From Deltaproteobacteria bacterium (lineage in GTDB: Bacteria > Myxococcota > Kuafuiibacteriia > Kuafuiibacteriales > Kuafuiibacteriaceae), in NCBI GenBank assembly GCA_016703535.1, contig JADJBV010000001.1:1674001-1738000 (forward strand): 64,000 bases of DNA, in the 5' to 3' direction. The first letter of the stretch is position 1, and the number at the start of each line of letters is the position of its first letter. Below, in pieces: positions 60,327 to 64,000 of the stretch. The notes under the pieces were generated by a model. That model worked only from the letters and a program-made list of their open reading frames with translations, ran no database searches and was not told the DNA's origin. The translations under genes were made by a program, and so were the position numbers.

Positions 60327-60709
60327 GCCTCGATCGGATCCCGCGCCTCTACGACGACGAAGCGGATCGCCTCCGGGTGTTGGTCTTCGTCGCCATCCTT
60401 TTGCTGCTGCCGGGCCTTTGGGGCCGCTACGGTCCACGCTCCAACCTGGTGCCCGTCGGGTGGCCCACCCAGGCCCAAGCAGGGACGACCGTGCAAGACG
60501 TCCTGCTCGGGCGACGGCTGGATCTCAACCGGGCCGAGGCCTCGGCCTTCGTCGCGCTCGACGGCATCGGCCCGGCCCTGGCCCAGGCCATCGTCGACGA
60601 TCGGATCCAGCGCGGCCCTTTTGATTCGGTCGACGATCTGGATCGGGTGAAGGGCATTGGCCCGGTCCGGCTGAAGAAGCTGCGCCCTTGGTTGACCGTC
60701 GAGCCTTAG
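60323..60709 (+). CDS. ComEA-like helix-hairpin-helix membrane protein
   Basis: This 128-aa protein has one N-terminal TM helix (about 18-36, RVLVFVAILLLLPGLWG), then a ComEA-type HhH DNA-binding domain (about 67-125): LDLNRAEASAFVALDGIGPA, then FDSVDDLDRVKGIGPVRLKK. ComEA proteins bind incoming DNA outside the membrane during natural transformation, although short HhH proteins of this kind occur without a competence system. Its ATG overlaps the kinase stop (ATGA), so it is translationally coupled to the kinase. No other com gene is present here. Confidence 0.9.
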   Translation: MSLDRIPRLYDDEADRLRVLVFVAILLLLPGLWGRYGPRSNLVPVGWPTQAQAGTTVQDVLLGRRLDLNRAEASAFVALDGIGPALAQAIVDDRIQRGPFDSVDDLDRVKGIGPVRLKKLRPWLTVEP

Positions 60710-60721
60710 GGCCGCGGGCCT

Positions 60722-62653
60722 TTAGGCCTCCAAGGCCCAACGTTCGTACAACTCGGCCGGCAGCTCACTGAGGAAACGCGAGGGCGGGACCAGCAAGGTC
60801 TCGGGGCCCGCGGTCCGGGTGGAGGGGTGGCTGAGGTAAAGCTGCTCGATGGCCCGGGTGACGGCGACATAAAAGAGGCGCCGCTCTTCGGCTTCACCGC
60901 CGGGCTCGAGGAGGGCGTTGCGGGACGGGAAGGCTCCCTCGGCGAGGCCGATCACGAACACCGCTCGCCACTCCAGCCCCTTGGCTTGATGCACGGTGGT
61001 CAAGGTGAGGCGATCGATCGGCGCCTCGCCCTGGGCGCCTTGGCCGCCAACCTCTTGGTCGAGCATCAGCTCGGCGACGAAGGCCGAGAGATCTTGGCCG
61101 GGCTCCACCAACGCCGACAAGGTGAGGAGCTCCTTGTGCCGCCGCCCGCCGTCGCCTTGGGCCAACACGTGGGCCACCAAGCCCAGGGGATCGTCGGGAC
61201 CGAGCAAGGTGGTCAACACGGTGCGCGGATCGGGGCGGTGTTGGAGCCAAGGCCCCAACGTTTGGATCAGGCCGAGGAGGCCGGATCGGGCCCGGCCTTT
61301 GGCCTCGGGTCGATCGGGCCAAGCCGGGACCACCGCGCCGGGATCCGGGGCGGAGGCCAAACTTGCGTCCAGGGCGGCTTGGGTACGGGACCCAACGCCG
61401 GGGACCAACCGCAACACCCGGGACCAGGCCAAGCGATCGCCGGGATCGGCGACCACCCGCAGGTGGGCCAGCAGATCTCGGACGTGGGCCTGTTCGAAGA
61501 GCCGAAGTCCGGCCCGGACCACGTAGGGCACCCCGCGGCGGGTGAGCTCGAGTTCCAAAGCGGTCGCGTGGGTGTGGGCCCGAAAGAGCACCGCCTGGCC
61601 CGCCAGCGGCACCCCTTCGCCCACCAACTCCAGGGCCCGCTGGGCCACGAACTGGGCCTCCATCGCCGCGTCTTTTGCCGGGATCACCGCCGGCCTCAGC
61701 CGCGAGCGCCGTTCGCTCACCAACACCTTCGGGAACTGCATCGGGTTTTGGGCGATCGAGTGGTTGGCCAAGGCCAACACCGCCGGATCCGAGCGGTAGT
61801 TGATGGTCAGGCTGACCACCTCGGTCCGGGCCCGGCGCGGGAAGTCCAAGATCTGATCGAAGCGCGCCCCCCGAAAGCCGAAGATCGACTGGGCGTCGTC
61901 GCCCACCACCGACAAGGTCCGGCCTCGGGCCAAGGCCTCGGCCAACTCGATCTGGAGCGGGTTGGTGTCCTGGTATTCGTCGACCAGGACGTGTTCGAGC
62001 CGAAAGGGGTCGGGGCGATCTTCGGCCAACAAAGCCCGCCACCCGAGGAGCAGGTCGTCATAGTCGAAGAGGCCGAGTTTTCGCTTTTCCGCTTGGTAGG
62101 CGGCCAACACCGCCTCGATCCCCGGCTCATGGCGAGCCCACTCCGGGGTCCGGGCCAAGATCACCTCCGCCAGGGATTGGCCTTGGTTGATCGCCGCCGA
62201 GTGGAGGCCCAGGAGGCCGGCGCAGGTGGCCGGCAGCTCGGCGCCCGCTCGGGTCCGGGCCCGCTCCATCAAGGTCTCTTGGTCGTCTTGGTCGAGGAGG
62301 GTCGGCCGGATCCCGGCGGCGGTGAGGGCCCGGTAGGCCAAGCCATGGAAGGTGCCGGCCCGGATCGCCTGGGCCGGGGCGCCGAGCAGATCCTGGAGGC
62401 GGCCCACCATCATGGCCGCCGCCCGTCGGGTGAAGGTGCACAGGAGGATCCGATCCGGAGGCACGCCCTCGGCGACCAGCCGGGCGACCCGAGCGGTGAG
62501 GGTGCGGGTCTTGCCGGTGCCGGCGCCGGCCAAGATCAGGAGCCGAGGGGCATCCAGGAGGACCGCCCGTCGTTGGGCGTCGTTCAGGCCGTCCAGGAAG
62601 GGGCGGGCCAGGGTCGGCCCCGGACGGAGGGTGAAGGTCCGGTCAGGTGCCAC
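60722..62653 (-). CDS. UvrD/Rep-family DNA helicase
   Basis: This 643-aa superfamily 1A helicase unwinds DNA 3'-5' with ATP. Motifs seen in order are the Q motif LNDAQRRAVLL, Walker A ILAGAGTGKTRTL, motif Ia TFTRRAAAMMVGR, motif II LVDEYQDTNPLQ, motif III VVGDDAQSIFGFRGA, IV TINYRSDPAVL, V TVHQAKGLEWRAVFVIGLAEG and VI FYVAVTRAIEQLYLSHP. It is shorter than E. coli UvrD (720 aa) and lacks the C-terminal UvrD tail. It could serve in repair or replication restart. It overlaps the small upstream gene by 11 bp. Confidence 0.94.
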   Translation of the reverse strand: MAPDRTFTLRPGPTLARPFLDGLNDAQRRAVLLDAPRLLILAGAGTGKTRTLTARVARLVAEGVPPDRILLCTFTRRAAAMMVGRLQDLLGAPAQAIRAGTFHGLAYRALTAAGIRPTLLDQDDQETLMERARTRAGAELPATCAGLLGLHSAAINQGQSLAEVILARTPEWARHEPGIEAVLAAYQAEKRKLGLFDYDDLLLGWRALLAEDRPDPFRLEHVLVDEYQDTNPLQIELAEALARGRTLSVVGDDAQSIFGFRGARFDQILDFPRRARTEVVSLTINYRSDPAVLALANHSIAQNPMQFPKVLVSERRSRLRPAVIPAKDAAMEAQFVAQRALELVGEGVPLAGQAVLFRAHTHATALELELTRRGVPYVVRAGLRLFEQAHVRDLLAHLRVVADPGDRLAWSRVLRLVPGVGSRTQAALDASLASAPDPGAVVPAWPDRPEAKGRARSGLLGLIQTLGPWLQHRPDPRTVLTTLLGPDDPLGLVAHVLAQGDGGRRHKELLTLSALVEPGQDLSAFVAELMLDQEVGGQGAQGEAPIDRLTLTTVHQAKGLEWRAVFVIGLAEGAFPSRNALLEPGGEAEERRLFYVAVTRAIEQLYLSHPSTRTAGPETLLVPPSRFLSELPAELYERWALEA

Positions 62654-62864
62654 CTGTCGGCTTTTTCTGGGCAGTTTTGACGGTATCGAGCACGGTCTTG
62701 TAGATCACCCGATAGGCCTCGCTGATCTTGGCGGGGTTCTTTTCGGTGGTCACGGCCACCATGGCCGCGGTGATCCGAGCTGAGGCGTCGATGGCCGCCT
62801 TGGTGATCTCGAGCTGGGAGGTGGAGAGCGGGATGCTCTCGTCTTTTTTGTCGCCGGGGCCCAT
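62643..62864 (-). CDS. Small conserved-looking hypothetical protein, 73 aa
   Basis: No family is recognised. The 73-residue product is mostly helical (LEITKAAIDASARITAAMVA, then ISEAYRVIYKTVLDTVKTA) with a charged N-terminus GPGDKKDES and no membrane segment. It overlaps the start of the helicase gene by 11 bp, which implies a shared transcript. ATG 62864 is used because a tRNA terminator lies directly upstream, ruling out the longer frame. Confidence 0.65.
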   Translation of the reverse strand: MGPGDKKDESIPLSTSQLEITKAAIDASARITAAMVAVTTEKNPAKISEAYRVIYKTVLDTVKTAQKKPTGGT

Positions 62865-62889
62865 GGCCCGGCAGCCTACATCGGACCGG

Positions 62890-62941
62890 AAAAAACGAAA
62901 ACGGCCGGACCCCCAAAGGATACCGGCCGTTCGAACTGACC
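62890..62941 (-). terminator. Rho-independent terminator after tRNA-Ala
   Basis: On the minus strand AACGGCCGG (62933-62941) pairs with CCGGCCGTT (62900-62908), followed by a T-rich run TTTTCGTTTTTT. It starts 6 nt beyond the tRNA 3' end. Confidence 0.85.
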
Positions 62942-62946
62942 TGGAG

Positions 62947-63019
<73 letters not shown>

Positions 63020-63031
63020 AGTGTGTGGACG

Positions 63032-63060
63032 GAGATACTACCGGTGGGCTGATATCGCAA
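63032..63060 (-). promoter_or_regulatory. Promoter of tRNA-Ala
   Basis: On the minus strand TTGCGA (63055-63060), 17-bp spacer, TATCTC (63032-63037), then 12 nt to the mature tRNA 5' end. Confidence 0.65.
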
Positions 63061-63077
63061 GGAAAAATCAGAGCATT

Positions 63078-63107
63078 TTGACCTGATGTCCGGTCCTCTG
63101 ATAGGTC
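63078..63107 (+). promoter_or_regulatory. Promoter of the TPR gene, leaderless type
   Basis: TTGACC (63078-63083), 18 bp, TAGGTC (63102-63107), then 10 nt to ATG 63118. Confidence 0.5.
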
Positions 63108-63117
63108 ACTGCCAAGG

Positions 63118-64000
63118 ATGGCGGGCGAGAGCGCTGTGGCAAAAAACGGCAAGCCCGAGTCGACTGGCAAGGTTCTCTCGATCACCGAGCTGGAGCTGCA
63201 GTTTGCTCAGAACCCAGACTCGATCGCGTACGTTCCGCTCTGCGAGGCGTACATCGCTCAAGGTCGCTTCATGGAAGCGATGGTGGTCTGCAAGAAGAGC
63301 ATCAAGGCTCATCCTCAGGCCGCCGAGCCGCGGATCTTGTTGGCCCGGGTCTACGCCGAGCAGAAAAATACAAACGCGGCATCCAAGAGCTCGACGAGCT
63401 GCTGCAACAACAGCCCGGCTCCGCGCCGGCCTTGTTGGCCCGGGGCAAGTTGTACCTGCTGGCCGGTGAGACCGAACCTGGCGTCGTCGATCTGAAGAAG
63501 GCCCTCGATCTCGACGAGTCCTTGAGCGAAGCGAGCCAGGTGCTCAAGGAGCGGGGCATCATTTATCCCGAGCCTAAAGCGCCGCCGCCGCCGCCGCGAC
63601 CCGAGCCGACGACCAACGATCTCACCACCGCCGACATCCAACCGTCGCGTCCGTCGATCGTCCCTCGCGGGGCCTCGATCATCCGGCCGCCGACCTTGGA
63701 CATGCCCGCGCCGAGTTTGCCGCCGATGGGCGGTGAACTGCCGCCGTTGATGCCGGGGCCCCAGACCGGGCCGATGACGCCGCTGCCTCGAACGCCGTCG
63801 ATGATGGGCCCGGGCATGATGCCGGTCTCCCAAACCGGCTACCCGATCCTGCGACAACGGCTGGAGGGTGAAGACGAGCTGGAGGCCTTGGCCGCCAAAG
63901 TGGCCGAAGAGAAGCCAGTCCAAGGCAAACCGAAGACGACCTTGTTCCTCTTGGTGGGCATGGTGATCTTGGCGATGGGCCTGGGCGGTTACCTGCTGCT
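63118..64000 (+). CDS. TPR membrane protein, frameshifted near 63366, 3' end outside window
   Basis: The first frame encodes TPR-like helices (ITELELQFAQNPDSIAYVPL, CEAYIAQGRFMEAMVVCKKS, ILLARVYAEQK). At the A-run 63364-63368 it leaves the protein-like frame and would stop at 63495. Reading on in the -1 frame from TAC 63369 restores the pattern (YKRGIQELDELLQQQPGSAP, LLARGKLYLLAGETEPGVVD). It continues through a Pro-rich linker to a TM helix (TTLFLLVGMVILAMGLGGYL) at the window edge. One missing A would explain it: a true mutation or a sequence error. ATG 63118 is chosen from promoter geometry. It is probably an anchored scaffold; its partner is unknown. Confidence 0.75.

Noticed and set aside
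63360..63372. Programmed -1 frameshift site
   Set aside because: The context G AAA AAT is not a good X XXY YYZ slippery heptamer and no strong downstream stem was seen; a single-base loss is simpler.

Overview
The window is GC-rich, gene-dense bacterial chromosome with many GTG/TTG starts. There is no plasmid or phage backbone. It combines a nusA-infB-pnp housekeeping cluster, large membrane-anchored Ser/Thr kinase-like receptors, a type-2 (eukaryote-like) IleRS, an alkylglycerone-phosphate-synthase-like FAD enzyme and secreted lipoproteins. That mix suggests a myxobacterium-like member of the Myxococcota/Deltaproteobacteria. This is inference from gene content; no rRNA gene is present to confirm it.

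Layout. 1-10.2 kb: 3' part of a PEP/pyruvate-binding-domain gene, a nitrilase plus membrane protein pair, ileS, a SET-domain methyltransferase, an ethanolamine-type permease, a 58-bp tandem repeat and a nitroreductase. 10.3-21.1 kb: the translation/RNA operon rimP-nusA-ylxRQ-infB-ylxP-rbfA-truB, then rpsO, pnp and dut. A terminator-like hairpin precedes rimP and a long perfect inverted repeat lies between rpsO and pnp. 21.5-26 kb: a DUF3309 miniprotein, a probably decayed gene, and a pseudokinase/coiled-coil/FGE-domain receptor. 26-27.2 kb: a repeat island (80-bp tandem repeats with a 279-bp terminal-inverted-repeat element inserted), then purB. 28.6-36.5 kb: a minus-strand cluster of a lectin-like lipoprotein, a PEP-synthase-like lipoprotein, a CotH/beta-helix protein, a small membrane protein, a VTC-domain protein and DUF4956. 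36.7-42.2 kb: a two-component system, purC, a creatininase-family amidase and a benzoate-CoA-ligase-like enzyme. 42.2-48.6 kb: scpA-scpB-pseudouridine synthase (with a 14-residue repeat tail) and aspS. 48.6-52.1 kb: a PilZ-like protein, the second copy of the terminal-inverted-repeat element, and hutH. 52.2-57.2 kb: a double-FAD-domain oxidoreductase, an Fe-S CCG protein and a lipid-kinase-like protein. 57.2-64 kb: an active-type Ser/Thr kinase, a ComEA-like HhH protein, a UvrD-type helicase, tRNA-Ala and a frameshifted TPR protein cut by the window end.

Three observations stand out. First, a hairpin-forming element at 26461-26739 and 50134-50411 is about 98% identical between copies. It lies in opposite orientations, each time inside the same 11-bp target of a dispersed 80-bp repeat, and has older diverged relatives alongside. 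Second, at least ten genes show a sigma70-like promoter whose -10 box sits only about 5-11 nt before the start codon, implying widespread leaderless mRNAs. Third, the CotH/VTC/DUF4956 operon is joined to a lipoprotein carrying a permuted PEP-synthase-like ATP-grasp module, a paralogue of which lies at the left edge of the window.
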